IMG/VR virus record: IMGVR_UViG_3300049491_000611
Location: 1 to 34,919 of that record
Strand: one strand, 5' to 3'
Source of the DNA: a virus
DNA: 34,919 nt
The notes below the pieces were generated by a model, which was not told where the DNA came from, did not search any database, and was given only the letters and a program-made list of their open reading frames with translations. Below, piece after piece: positions 23,516 to 29,846 of the stretch (the stretch's first letter is position 1; each line of letters begins with the position of its first letter). Made by a program: the position numbers and the translations under genes.

Positions 23516-23668
23516 TTAAGTAAATAATTGCCAGTTAGTTACAATTGCTTCACTGGCCAGCTTTTTGGCCTCAGGCCTGCTGAAACCCGAATTTATAAAC
23601 TCAGCAATCAGTTCTTTTTTTATTTCCGTGGCCAGTGCGTTGGGCTGGCCTGCTGGGGATGCTTCCAT
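23516..23668 (-). CDS. Small UBA-like helical protein
   Basis: 50 aa from the ATG at 23668, one base after the preceding stop; an in-frame ATG at 23746 would give a hydrophobic N-terminus that only mirrors the membrane segment of the overlapping gene. The core LIAEFINSGFSRPEAKKLAS resembles the three-helix UBA-like repeat. Last gene of its unit, just upstream of operator 2. Function unknown. Confidence 0.6.
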   Translation of the reverse strand: MEASPAGQPNALATEIKKELIAEFINSGFSRPEAKKLASEAIVTNWQLFT

Positions 23669-23669
23669 A

Positions 23670-23864
23670 TTAGTTTTTTTTGTTGTTAAGTAGCAGGGCA
23701 ACACCAGCAAAAGACAATAAAAACAAGTTGCAATTAATGTTTTCACTTAAAAATAAGTCAATGGTTAGGAAAGCAACCACTAGGGCTAAAATAACATTTA
23801 TGCCGTTTCTAACTATTCTAATGTTGTTCAGGTCGGCAATTTCTACAAGGTTTGATTTTTTCAT
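23670..23864 (-). CDS. Small two-helix membrane protein
   Basis: 64 aa with two hydrophobic segments, GINVILALVVAFLTIDLFL (residues ~21-39) and LFLLSFAGVALLL (~46-59), a basic N-terminus and a Lys/Asn end. A hairpin membrane protein of holin-like size, but it sits among early genes, so a role in lysis is not supported. It is 3 bp from the 44-aa gene upstream. Confidence 0.68.
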   Translation of the reverse strand: MKKSNLVEIADLNNIRIVRNGINVILALVVAFLTIDLFLSENINCNLFLLSFAGVALLLNNKKN

Positions 23865-23867
23865 AAT

Positions 23868-24002
23868 CTAATTTTTTTGGGCTTCGGTGTCAATTTTTGA
23901 AATAAAAGCTATTGTTTGCCATAGTGTCAAAAAATGCCTTTCGTGGTCTTTTTTAACCACCGTATAAAATACGGTGGTTTGCTTGGTGGTAGTGATTTTC
24001 AT
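23868..24002 (-). CDS. 44-aa protein in early cluster
   Basis: A short frame from ATG 24002 to TAG 23868 that fills the only gap between two genes, with 2 bp to the gene upstream and 3 bp to the one downstream. The product begins MKITTTKQTTVFYTVVKKD and ends TLWQTIAFISKIDTEAQKN; basic, one short amphipathic helix. An internal repeat ACCACCGTA/TACGGTGGT in its DNA can form a hairpin. The tiling is the main evidence for a real gene. Confidence 0.6.
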   Translation of the reverse strand: MKITTTKQTTVFYTVVKKDHERHFLTLWQTIAFISKIDTEAQKN

Positions 24003-24004
24003 AA

Positions 24005-24226
24005 TTAAGCAAATTTTAATTTAAACCTTTGGACTAAAACACTGACCCCAGCCCTCAAATCCCCTGTAACATAATCCAGCAAGCTTTCGGCATCCTCGTC
24101 AATCAGTTCATTGTATGCCTGCTCATTTGTTATGCCGTAATGGTTGGCCACGTTTGAAAGAATTAAATCTTTGGTTTGGGCATCTATCGTATTTAAAAAA
24201 ACGAATGTGAATTTTGAATTTTTCAT
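24005..24226 (-). CDS. Hypothetical acidic protein, 73 aa
   Basis: Soluble, with an acidic middle (NEQAYNELIDEDAESLLDYV) and a basic, hydrophobic end (VLVQRFKLKFA). Predicted helical. It is tightly tiled with its neighbours (2 bp on each side) in the unit driven from operator 3. No motif recognised. Confidence 0.68.
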   Translation of the reverse strand: MKNSKFTFVFLNTIDAQTKDLILSNVANHYGITNEQAYNELIDEDAESLLDYVTGDLRAGVSVLVQRFKLKFA

Positions 24227-24228
24227 AA

Positions 24229-24699
24229 TTAGAATTTTTTGGTGAAAAAACAGGTTGGTAGTTTTGCGGATTCCTCACGCATCCACGCACGGGCTTTGGC
24301 GTGCGTTGCTATCCTGCCATCATTGTGGCTCAGAATGGTTAATTTATCGTGTTCAATGCCTGCCAGTTCAGGGAACTTTTCAACCACTTTTTTGCAGGCT
24401 TCTTCATCATCCAAGCCCATAGTGAAAAAACCATAAGCAAAACCACCGCTTGTCAAACTACTGCTATAACTCACCTCCTGTAAAAAACGGATGCCATCAA
24501 CTAAGTAAATAACATAATAATCAAAATCATAAATTGAGCCTTTGGTTTTGAAAAACCTAACCTCCTGAGCCATCAAATATCCATCCACTGTTTTGTTCCA
24601 CTCGTACTGATTATAATCTTTTTGGGTGGCCTGTTTAACTTCCTCAGCGGAAACAAATTTCCCACTTAAATTTTTTAGTATTTTAACTGATTCTAGCAT
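24229..24699 (-). CDS. Hypothetical protein, 156 aa
   Basis: A soluble mixed alpha/beta protein. Noteworthy stretches are FDYYVIYLVDGIRFLQEVSY and SSLTSGGFAYGFFTMGLDDE, then a helical domain ending KARAWMREESAKLPTCFF. No catalytic motif is recognisable. Second gene from the left in the operator-3 unit. Confidence 0.7.
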   Translation of the reverse strand: MLESVKILKNLSGKFVSAEEVKQATQKDYNQYEWNKTVDGYLMAQEVRFFKTKGSIYDFDYYVIYLVDGIRFLQEVSYSSSLTSGGFAYGFFTMGLDDEEACKKVVEKFPELAGIEHDKLTILSHNDGRIATHAKARAWMREESAKLPTCFFTKKF

Positions 24700-24701
24700 A
24701 A

Positions 24702-24950
24702 TTAAAGCGTTATTAGGTTTTTATTTGAAATTTTAAATTTTAGGCCAGCGTTTGCATAGCTGATAAACTGGTTCATTTTCATAATTACTTTATTGCGGGT
24801 GTCCTCAACAACAGCAACAACCATCGGAGTTCCCTCGTAGGTAATTCTATCGCCAATTTCACGGGCAAATTTTGAGTTATAATAAACTACCATTACCAAA
24901 CGCCCATCAGGGCTAATTTTAGCTAAACCAGTATGATTTTCAGTTGCCAT
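24702..24950 (-). CDS. Hypothetical beta-rich protein, 82 aa
   Basis: Small soluble protein, mainly strands (GRLVMVVYYNSKFAREIGDR; MVVAVVEDTRNKVIMKMNQF). It could be an SH3- or OB-like barrel. Lies 2 bp before the 156-aa gene. No family recognised. Confidence 0.66.
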   Translation of the reverse strand: MATENHTGLAKISPDGRLVMVVYYNSKFAREIGDRITYEGTPMVVAVVEDTRNKVIMKMNQFISYANAGLKFKISNKNLITL

Positions 24951-24962
24951 AATTTTTATTTT

Positions 24963-25163
24963 TTAAAAGTTGGTTAATATTTCAGTGTTCAGGTTTGAGT
25001 TGAAAATGTGGCCAGCGTATTTTTTATAACCGCCCTCCTTGATCATTTTTCTGATTTCTTTTTGAGCCTCTTTTTTGGTTTCAAAATCCAAAACCTTAAC
25101 CGTTTGGGTTGTTGTCATTGAATAACCTGATTCCATAGTTTCAATTGTTAATGTGAAAGCCAT
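24963..25163 (-). CDS. Hypothetical protein, 66 aa, first gene behind operator 3
   Basis: A soluble protein with N-terminal strands (MAFTLTIETMESGYSMTTTQ) and a lysine-rich helix (ETKKEAQKEIRKMIKEGGYK). It is the first gene of the 25.2-23.5 kb unit, with a leader of about 25 nt from the promoter at 25196-25226. First-gene products of repressed phage units are often regulators or host-takeover factors, but nothing specific is visible. Confidence 0.66.
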   Translation of the reverse strand: MAFTLTIETMESGYSMTTTQTVKVLDFETKKEAQKEIRKMIKEGGYKKYAGHIFNSNLNTEILTNF

Positions 25164-25195
25164 AATTATATTTTTTACTGGGTTTTTAACTGTTG

Positions 25196-25255
25196 CAAAT
25201 CTACAACCATTATTCCAATATACAAAATAAAAATAATCTATTTTGTATATTGGAA
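25196..25255 (-). promoter_or_regulatory. Operator palindrome 3 over a promoter
   Basis: A perfect 17-bp inverted repeat (25213-25229 with 25239-25255) with 9-bp spacer, core TACAAAATA...TATTTTGTA. On the minus strand TTTG (25223-25226) lies 19 bp from TAGATTTG (25196-25203). Same geometry as sites 2 and 4. Confidence 0.78.
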
Positions 25256-25262
25256 CATAAAT

Positions 25263-25466
25263 TTAACATTTAGGGCTTTGTTTGACTTTCCAAAAACCAA
25301 CAACGTACTCCCCTAGAATATCAAAAAACTCACTCCTAGCAACCGAGGGAATGTGAACTACCTCATTTAACATACCATAATTGCTTACCATTATTTCAGT
25401 GGCATATTTACTGAAAACTGAGGTACTAACTTTGTAATTGCCTTGCATTTTTACACTTGATTCCAT
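25263..25466 (-). CDS. Hypothetical protein, 67 aa
   Basis: Soluble, Ser/Val-rich, mixed strands (KVSTSVFSKYATEIMVSNYG; FFDILGEYVVGFWKVKQSPK). It is the second gene of the operator-4 unit, 1 bp after the 92-aa gene, and ends just before operator 3. No family recognised. Confidence 0.65.
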   Translation of the reverse strand: MESSVKMQGNYKVSTSVFSKYATEIMVSNYGMLNEVVHIPSVARSEFFDILGEYVVGFWKVKQSPKC

Positions 25467-25467
25467 A

Positions 25468-25746
25468 TTAATCTAAATTTAAAGTTTTGCCATCATACCA
25501 CGCCTGAGCGCCATCATTATTCACAACGTTTCTAGGTGTTAAAACAAAATCCACATTGCAGTTTTGCCACATTTTTTTTGCCTCCAGTTTGCGTTTTGCG
25601 TATTGTGGAGTAGAACGAATTGCATTAAAAATTTTGATGTAACCAGCTCTTTTCCAGTCATTCCACGCTTTTTTTAATGCTTGACTAAAAGTTACTTTGT
25701 ATTTTCTAAAGGTTGCCCAAGCTGTTTTGAAAAGTTGTGATTTCAT
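25468..25746 (-). CDS. Basic helical protein with KAW motif, 92 aa
   Basis: 92 aa from the ATG at 25746 (MKSQLFKTAW); the in-frame ATG at 25779 would place its start on the promoter's -7 box. The N-terminal run KVTFSQALKKAWNDWKRAG is a short motif common to many small Bacteroidota phage and mobile-element proteins. It is basic (DNA or RNA binding possible) and ends QAWYDGKTLNLD. First gene behind operator 4. Function unknown. Confidence 0.7.
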   Translation of the reverse strand: MKSQLFKTAWATFRKYKVTFSQALKKAWNDWKRAGYIKIFNAIRSTPQYAKRKLEAKKMWQNCNVDFVLTPRNVVNNDGAQAWYDGKTLNLD

Positions 25747-25776
25747 AGTGTTTGTATTTTTAGTTCTTAACTGGGG

Positions 25777-25834
25777 CAAAGATATAACCCTTTTTCAAAT
25801 CTACAAAATAAAAAACAATCTATTTTGTATATTT
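25777..25834 (-). promoter_or_regulatory. Operator palindrome 4 over a promoter
   Basis: TACAAAATA (25802-25810), 10-bp spacer, TATTTTGTA (25821-25829), with flanks extending the symmetry. On the minus strand TTTG (25804-25807) lies 19 bp from TATCTTTG (25777-25784). A second -7-like TAGATTTG (25796-25803) overlaps the left half-site. Confidence 0.75.
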
Positions 25835-25876
25835 ATTTTTAAACAACTAATATACAGTAAGTTAACCAGCGAAAAA

Positions 25877-26056
25877 TTAATGATTTTTTTTGGCGTTTTC
25901 GATTCTGCGTTTCAAATTGAAGAACTGATCAAAATAATATTTTTCCACGAAGCCACATTCAGCATAGGTTTTGCCGTTTATGTGCCAGCGTGCGCCAATT
26001 ATCTTGATTTTTAATTTAATCGGTAATTCGCTTTGAAGCTTTTTAAATTCATCCAT
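25877..26056 (-). CDS. Hypothetical protein, 59 aa
   Basis: From the ATG at 26056 (MDEFKKLQSE). A small basic, soluble protein with a compact core (LKIKIIGARWHINGKTYAEC) and a helical end (FFNLKRRIENAKKN). It overlaps the end of the small membrane protein gene by 8 bp. Last gene of the replication-initiator unit before operator 4. No family recognised. Confidence 0.62.
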   Translation of the reverse strand: MDEFKKLQSELPIKLKIKIIGARWHINGKTYAECGFVEKYYFDQFFNLKRRIENAKKNH

Positions 26057-26174
26057 AGTATTGCAAAACAAAAGCGCAAAGTACTAAAAACAAACCGATT
26101 AGGACAAAAAACATACCAATTTTGACACGTTTTTTGAACTGTTCCCGTTCTAATTTTTCCTCTAAATTTTCCAT
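26049..26174 (-). CDS. 41-aa single-helix membrane protein
   Basis: From the ATG at 26174 (MENLEEKLER), which follows the upstream stop at once; a longer frame to 26261 would lie within that gene. A charged N-terminal helix with basic KKRVK precedes one membrane helix (IGMFFVLIGLFLVLCAFVLQ). Function unknown. Confidence 0.62.
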   Translation of the reverse strand: MENLEEKLEREQFKKRVKIGMFFVLIGLFLVLCAFVLQYYG

Positions 26175-26175
26175 T

Positions 26176-26511
26176 TTAAGCCAGTTTTTGATTGAGTTGA
26201 GCAGTAATTGACCTAGCCAAATTTTGGTAGTATGGGTCAGCCTCCAGTGTTTCACGGCCATTCATAAATTTTTCCAGCACAAAAGCCTCGTGATACTTGA
26301 ATTTTAGCTTGTACCGTTTGCGGTTGTCCTCCACGTATGCGGTTTCCAGTGCCAGTTCCTTTTTGCTGGCCTTTTGTGCCACATCAAACAAAATGCTCCA
26401 AGTAAAAAAATGCTCCTTGCTGATTGCCTTTAGTGAAACAGGGCGCATTGAATCAATATTGCGTGAAATGTATTGAATCTCGTCAAAATTTAATTTTAGG
26501 TCAATATTCAT
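26176..26511 (-). CDS. Hypothetical protein, 111 aa
   Basis: From the ATG at 26511 (MNIDLKLNFDEIQYIS); the in-frame extension to 26652 overlaps the initiator gene and has poor composition. Helical and charged (SILFDVAQKASKKELALETA; KYHEAFVLEKFMNGRETLEA). Follows the replication-initiator-like gene by 56 bp. No family recognised. Confidence 0.65.
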   Translation of the reverse strand: MNIDLKLNFDEIQYISRNIDSMRPVSLKAISKEHFFTWSILFDVAQKASKKELALETAYVEDNRKRYKLKFKYHEAFVLEKFMNGRETLEADPYYQNLARSITAQLNQKLA

Positions 26512-26567
26512 TTTTAGGCGATTTAAAGCGTTATTTTTTTTGATTGGAGGCTTAGTATAAAAAAAAA

Positions 26568-27614
26568 TTATTGTTGCAATTCCATAGGCCTGTGTGCTTT
26601 GTTTGGGGTTTCTGAGAACTGGGAAGAATAGTGCTTTTGTTTTTTGAACCAAACAAAGAAGTTTCTTTTGAAGTCGTTAAACGTGATGTTTTTCAAATAA
26701 TCATCGGCCAAAAGGTGAGGCTCGTTAAGCAATGCCAGCTGGTAAGCATTGATTTCAATATAAACCGCCTGTGAGTTGAATTCAAAAGGCTGGTTGCATT
26801 CGTGGTTAAATTTTATTCGGGCGGTTTCCAGTGCGCTGGCATCCGTTTGGAGTTTTTCAATAAAGCCCCGTGTTTTGGTTTTGAAGCTTTCCAGCAATTG
26901 TTTTCTTTCAGCTGGTATTTTTTTCGCTGGTGCTGGTGCTGGGTTGTGGCCTTGGGTAAACTGGATTTCATTTTCAACCCATTTTGGAACTAGGCTTTCC
27001 CATTTGTAGATTTGCTGACCTCGGGTTTTTTTCCAGCCTACGGATTCCCAGTGGTGAAAAAAGTTTGCTGGGTTTGCCTTTAAATTTTCTTTTTGAAAAA
27101 ATGAAATGACATCATTGAGCGTGGGTGGCAAAAATTTTTCTTTTTGCCCTAACTCTATTTTTTTATTACTTAATTCTTTTTTGCTTACTTCTTTATTACT
27201 TATTGAAACGGGATTTTCCAATGTTGGATTTTCCAATGTTGGATTTTCCAGTGTTGGATTTTCCCTCCTTGGCTTTTCCAAGGCGGGATTTTCCCCTCTT
27301 GGGTTTTCAATTTCTGTAAGATTATGATTGTCAACACTTTCGTGTAAAAAGTAGGTTGTAACAAAACCGCTGGGGGTTATTTTCTTTTGTCGTTCCAAAT
27401 AACCAAAGTCCTCCAGTTCTTTTAAACCGCTCAAAATTGAGTCCAGCGACTCTTTGCATTGCGTGGCAATTAACTTGCCTGAAAACTTCCATCCATCAGG
27501 TTTGGACTGCATAAAAGCAAATAAACCTTTTGCCTTTAGTGAAATGCCTTTGTGATTCAATAAATTATTCGGTGTCATACCGTATGGAACGTGAAACTTC
27601 TTAAAATTGCTCAT
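26568..27614 (-). CDS. Replication-initiator-like winged-helix protein with ENPTL repeats
   Basis: 348 aa from the ATG at 27614 (MSNFKKFHVPYGM). Residues 1-95 form a winged-helix-like domain: GISLKAKGLFAFMQSKPDGW, then IATQCKESLDSILSGLKELE, a DNA-binding HTH, and a wing. Residues ~102-135 are a spacer of five-residue repeats (ENPTL and variants). The C-terminal part contains NPANFFHHWESVGWKKTRGQ, a DnaD-like YxxxxIxxxW-type segment seen in phage replisome organisers. No helicase or primase gene is nearby, so it probably recruits the host replisome. Family assignment by pattern. Confidence 0.72.
   Translation of the reverse strand: MSNFKKFHVPYGMTPNNLLNHKGISLKAKGLFAFMQSKPDGWKFSGKLIATQCKESLDSILSGLKELEDFGYLERQKKITPSGFVTTYFLHESVDNHNLTEIENPRGENPALEKPRRENPTLENPTLENPTLENPVSISNKEVSKKELSNKKIELGQKEKFLPPTLNDVISFFQKENLKANPANFFHHWESVGWKKTRGQQIYKWESLVPKWVENEIQFTQGHNPAPAPAKKIPAERKQLLESFKTKTRGFIEKLQTDASALETARIKFNHECNQPFEFNSQAVYIEINAYQLALLNEPHLLADDYLKNITFNDFKRNFFVWFKKQKHYSSQFSETPNKAHRPMELQQ
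27211..27310. repeat. Tandem 15-bp coding repeat
   Basis: Seven units of about GGATTTTCCAATGTT (plus strand) begin at 27211, 27226, 27241, 27256, 27271, 27286 and 27301 (partial). The first two are identical and identity falls towards the right. They encode the ENPTL spacer of the initiator-like protein on the minus strand. In several phages, repeats within the initiator gene are the replication origin. Confidence 0.85.
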
Positions 27615-27652
27615 TGCGTTTGTTTTTAATAGTTGTTTTTTATCGTTTATAC

Positions 27653-27851
27653 TTTGTAATCCCGTGCATTTGACTATTTTTGCAAACGCATTTGTTTTTA
27701 TAGTCATTTGCATCTGTTAGTGATAACAGGGGATAAAATAGGGTTGCCAGCCGTTAAGCTGGTATTATTATTTATCATTCATAAATTGAGGTAACCGCCA
27801 AGAAACCCAAATTAGAAAACATAAATAAGGAGGCTTTTAGCCTCTTTTTTT
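27653..27851 (+). ncRNA. Candidate plus-strand RNA antisense to the initiator leader
   Basis: TTTG (27653-27656), 18 bp, then TATTTTTG (27675-27682) forms a plausible promoter on the plus strand. From about 27690 there is no usable reading frame, but a hairpin CCAGC/GCTGG (27747-27751 with 27758-27762) and then a terminator GAGGC-TTTTA-GCCTC with seven T (27830-27851). The RNA would be about 160 nt and start in the leader of the minus-strand initiator gene. Expression is inferred. Confidence 0.4.
27830..27851 (+). terminator. Plus-strand terminator
   Basis: GAGGC (27830-27834), loop TTTTA, GCCTC (27840-27844), then seven T. No plus-strand gene precedes it, which is why a non-coding transcript is proposed. 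Confidence 0.6.
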
Positions 27852-27916
27852 GTGCCTACATTTTTTCATTTTGCTGGTGTTTAGTTGTTTATAAAAATGT
27901 TAACAAATTTTAAAAA

Positions 27917-27945
27917 GGATTATAAAAATAATCTTTTTTTTAATA
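27917..27945. terminator. AT-rich hairpin with T-runs on both sides
   Basis: GATTAT-AAAA-ATAATC followed by eight or nine T on the plus strand, and by CTTTTT on the minus strand. It lies between the two candidate RNAs and could stop transcription from either side, though the stem has few G/C pairs. Confidence 0.45.
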
Positions 27946-27960
27946 CGCTGATTTACAGGC

Positions 27961-28086
27961 ATAAAAAAACCTCCAAACAAAGTGGCCTCGGAGTGGACTT
28001 TGAATGAAGGTGTTTTTTATTTTTAAAACGGCCACTAGAACCTGTATCATAACAGTTTCCGAGGCCGTTTTGATTTCGCAAATGTA
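27961..28086 (-). ncRNA. Candidate structured RNA with alternative helices
   Basis: A TACATTTG box (28079-28086, minus strand) could start an RNA near 28072 that ends at seven U (27963-27969) after GGAGG. No reading frame fits. Helix C pairs AAAACGGCC with GGCCGTTTT (28063-28071 with 28025-28033) around a small CTGT/ACAG hairpin. Helix B pairs 28058-28066 with 27984-27992 over 9 bp. Helix A pairs 28030-28036 with 27981-27987. A and B exclude C or each other, or B could form a loop-loop contact. This is the behaviour of a regulatory RNA; its identity is unknown. Confidence 0.5.
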
Positions 28087-28126
28087 TTAAATAATATTTA
28101 ATAATATTAAATTTTGTTAAAAATAT

Positions 28127-28396
28127 TTAACTTTTTTTATCCTCGCCCCCGTACCGTTTCATAAAATCTTCAATGATCTTTGAACCCTCCCTGTAACCTT
28201 TGGTTTCCTTGTTTAGTTTATCCCCAGCGGTCACGTGTTCATCAGCCACATCCCCCAGCTCAATTGCGTGCTTTAGTAAATACCTTATGTCTTCATTCCT
28301 TGCAAAAAAAGCACTCAATTCCATTAATAATTCCAACGGGTGACCAGTACACTCAACTAACTGATGCTTAGGCATTATTTCAATTTTTAACTTCAT
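28127..28396 (-). CDS. Hypothetical acidic protein, 89 aa
   Basis: Soluble and mostly helical (PLELLMELSAFFARNEDIRY; LLKHAIELGDVADEH), with a charged end (IIEDFMKRYGGEDKK). It is divergent from the plus-strand gene at 28509 and lies directly upstream of the candidate structured RNA. No HTH is visible, although its place next to a divergent promoter region would suit a regulator. Function unknown. Confidence 0.68.
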   Translation of the reverse strand: MKLKIEIMPKHQLVECTGHPLELLMELSAFFARNEDIRYLLKHAIELGDVADEHVTAGDKLNKETKGYREGSKIIEDFMKRYGGEDKKS

Positions 28397-28468
28397 AATT
28401 TTTCATTTTAGTGGTTATTAAATTTATTGTTATGTTAATTTTTTTTAACTATTATTTGAAAATAAGAT

Positions 28469-28476
28469 TATATTTG
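28469..28476 (+). promoter_or_regulatory. -7 box for the plus-strand gene
   Basis: TATATTTG, a perfect TAnnTTTG, 32 bp before the ATG at 28509. A TTTG at 28455-28458 is too close to be the -33 element. The 110-bp divergent gap shows no other clear signal. Confidence 0.5.
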
Positions 28477-28508
28477 CTCCAGTTCTTAACCCAAAAAACG
28501 TTATCAAT

Positions 28509-28691
28509 ATGGAGGAAACAGCACCGTTACCAATCACAAAAAATGAAGCAAATTTGCTTACTTCTTGTATTAATGCACTGAAAGTCATTTTGTTAAATGG
28601 CAAAAGTGATGACAAGGAAGCTGAACAGCAAGCCAAAGCAGATGCCGTTATCTTAGAAAACATACAAGCCAAAATTCCAGCGTTCAATTAG
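28509..28691 (+). CDS. 60-aa protein, isolated plus-strand gene
   Basis: A small acidic helical protein (MEETAPLPITKNEANLLTSC; LLNGKSDDKEAEQQAKADAV). It has its own promoter box upstream and a terminator downstream, the arrangement of a moron, i.e. an independently expressed gene inserted between phage operons. Morons may be expressed from the prophage, and small acidic ones can be anti-defence or superinfection proteins; nothing in the sequence proves that. Confidence 0.68.
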   Translation: MEETAPLPITKNEANLLTSCINALKVILLNGKSDDKEAEQQAKADAVILENIQAKIPAFN

Positions 28692-28706
28692 CCTTAATTC
28701 ATACTT

Positions 28707-28747
28707 TTTAAACCTCCTTTTGTTGTGCTGTCATCAATTGGGGGTTT
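28707..28747 (+). terminator. Terminator of the plus-strand moron-like gene
   Basis: AAACCTCC (starting near 28709) can pair with GGGGGTTT (28740-28747) with a T-G pair, followed by further T. The loop is long (about 23 nt), so the hairpin is only moderate. It points away from the gene at 28750 on the other strand. Confidence 0.5.
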
Positions 28748-28749
28748 TT

Positions 28750-29088
28750 TTATGCAAATATTTTTTTTGCGTTTACGCCCTGCTGAATGAAGCCACGTTT
28801 TTCAATTAAGTGCTTTAAAAATTTTTGATTCCAAACCTCCAAAAAAACAAAGTTGCATTTGTTTTCCTTGCAGGCAAACTCAAACCACTCCAGCACATCA
28901 TCAAAATGGCCATTGTTTTTTTCCGTGTTTTCAATTGCCAAAATATAAAAGCTGTTTCCACGAAAAGCATAAAGCCCATCACAAGTGCCAATTTTAAATC
29001 TTTGCCAGTTATACCCGTCAGAAATTGGTTGATTGTACTCAGCTGACAAAAACTCTAGTTTATGCGTTGTTTCAAAACGTTTTTTCAT
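28750..29088 (-). CDS. GNAT-like small protein
   Basis: 112 aa. The C-terminal half, with a helix (FDDVLEWFEFACKENKCN), the strand FVFLEVWN and the ending FLKHLIEKRGFI, follows the last part of the GNAT acetyltransferase fold, where a residue near the start of that helix lets a partner in and 'krGF' closes the fold. The usual acetyl-CoA loop (Q/RxxGxG/A) is not visible, so it is probably a degenerate or distant member. Last gene of the 32.2-28.75 kb unit. Confidence 0.65.
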   Translation of the reverse strand: MKKRFETTHKLEFLSAEYNQPISDGYNWQRFKIGTCDGLYAFRGNSFYILAIENTEKNNGHFDDVLEWFEFACKENKCNFVFLEVWNQKFLKHLIEKRGFIQQGVNAKKIFA

Positions 29089-29090
29089 AC

Positions 29091-29441
29091 TTAAACCATT
29101 ATTTTGGGTGGGGTTGGTAAATCGGTGTCAACGGGTCGCCAAAGATGCAAAACGTGCGGGTGAACATTTACATACTGGCTTTGTGGTGGGTGAAACTGGA
29201 TGACACAATCCTCTTTGCCCCAAAAAAGGTCTTTCACAAAGCACATTTGTTCCCAAGTTGGTGTGATGTTTCTTTTTCCAACTGAGCAATGCACACTCAC
29301 GTGTTCCCAACCAAGGTCTGAGGCAATTATGTTATACTGAAAGCCGTTTCTTTTAAAGCAAAAATTACCATAATTTCCACAATTTTGAGGTGTTGCCCTA
29401 GCACCCGTTATGATTCTGTATTGTTCCGGAACTTTATACAT
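29091..29441 (-). CDS. DUF7694-like protein
   Basis: 116 aa. WEHVSVHCSV, then TPTWEQMCFVKDLFWGKEDC and VIQFHPPQSQYVNVHPHVLH with LWRP is a pattern I recognise from a domain of unknown function found in very many phages (I recall it as DUF7694). The conserved Trp, Glu, Asp and His residues suggest an enzyme or metal site, but no activity is known. It lies 2 bp after the next gene's start side, tightly tiled. Confidence 0.82.
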   Translation of the reverse strand: MYKVPEQYRIITGARATPQNCGNYGNFCFKRNGFQYNIIASDLGWEHVSVHCSVGKRNITPTWEQMCFVKDLFWGKEDCVIQFHPPQSQYVNVHPHVLHLWRPVDTDLPTPPKIMV

Positions 29442-29444
29442 ACG

Positions 29445-29837
29445 TTAATCAGTTATTTTTTCAGCTACGTTTAAAATACGTACTGAGGGATTATTTTGTC
29501 TTTCTTCAAAGTCCACAATGCATTCAGGGTCGCCCAATTCATATTTAAAACCCAAATAAGTCATTATTAATTCAGCAAAAGCTGGAGGTGGTATTTTAAG
29601 CCCATCATTCATTGAAATTGACAGATGCCTTAATTTATATTCAGGAACAATTTCAATGGTATAAACTATTTTAGTGCCGAAAGGGTCAATTATGTAGTAA
29701 CCTTTTGTGTCGCCTGCAACTGGTATTGAGCCGTTAATCATATCCAGCAAGTCATCCAAATACAAAGGGTTTGCCTCAGCAAATTCAGCCAGTTCCTCCA
29801 GCATATTAATCAAACAGGGTGTTATTATTATTGCCAT
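29445..29837 (-). CDS. Hypothetical protein, 130 aa
   Basis: Soluble, acidic. Helical start (LINMLEELAEFAEANPLYLD) and beta middle (GTKIVYTIEIVPEYKLRHLS), then PPPAFAELIMTYLGFKYELG. No motif known to me. Nine bp separate it from the gene upstream. Part of the early accessory unit. Confidence 0.68.
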   Translation of the reverse strand: MAIIITPCLINMLEELAEFAEANPLYLDDLLDMINGSIPVAGDTKGYYIIDPFGTKIVYTIEIVPEYKLRHLSISMNDGLKIPPPAFAELIMTYLGFKYELGDPECIVDFEERQNNPSVRILNVAEKITD

Positions 29838-29846
29838 ATCAAAAAA

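Noticed and set aside
23669-23746. N-terminal extension of the 50-aa protein that looks like a signal peptide
   Set aside because: It overlaps the membrane-protein gene in another frame and mirrors its hydrophobic codons; the ATG at 23668 fits the tiling better.
26776-27327. Plus-strand frames with VGFSNVGFS-type repeats
   Set aside because: They are the antisense reading of the ENPTL coding repeat in the initiator-like gene.
27690-27860. Possible tRNA in the gene-free control region
   Set aside because: There is a hairpin, but no T-loop consensus, no acceptor stem pairing and no CCA-like end.
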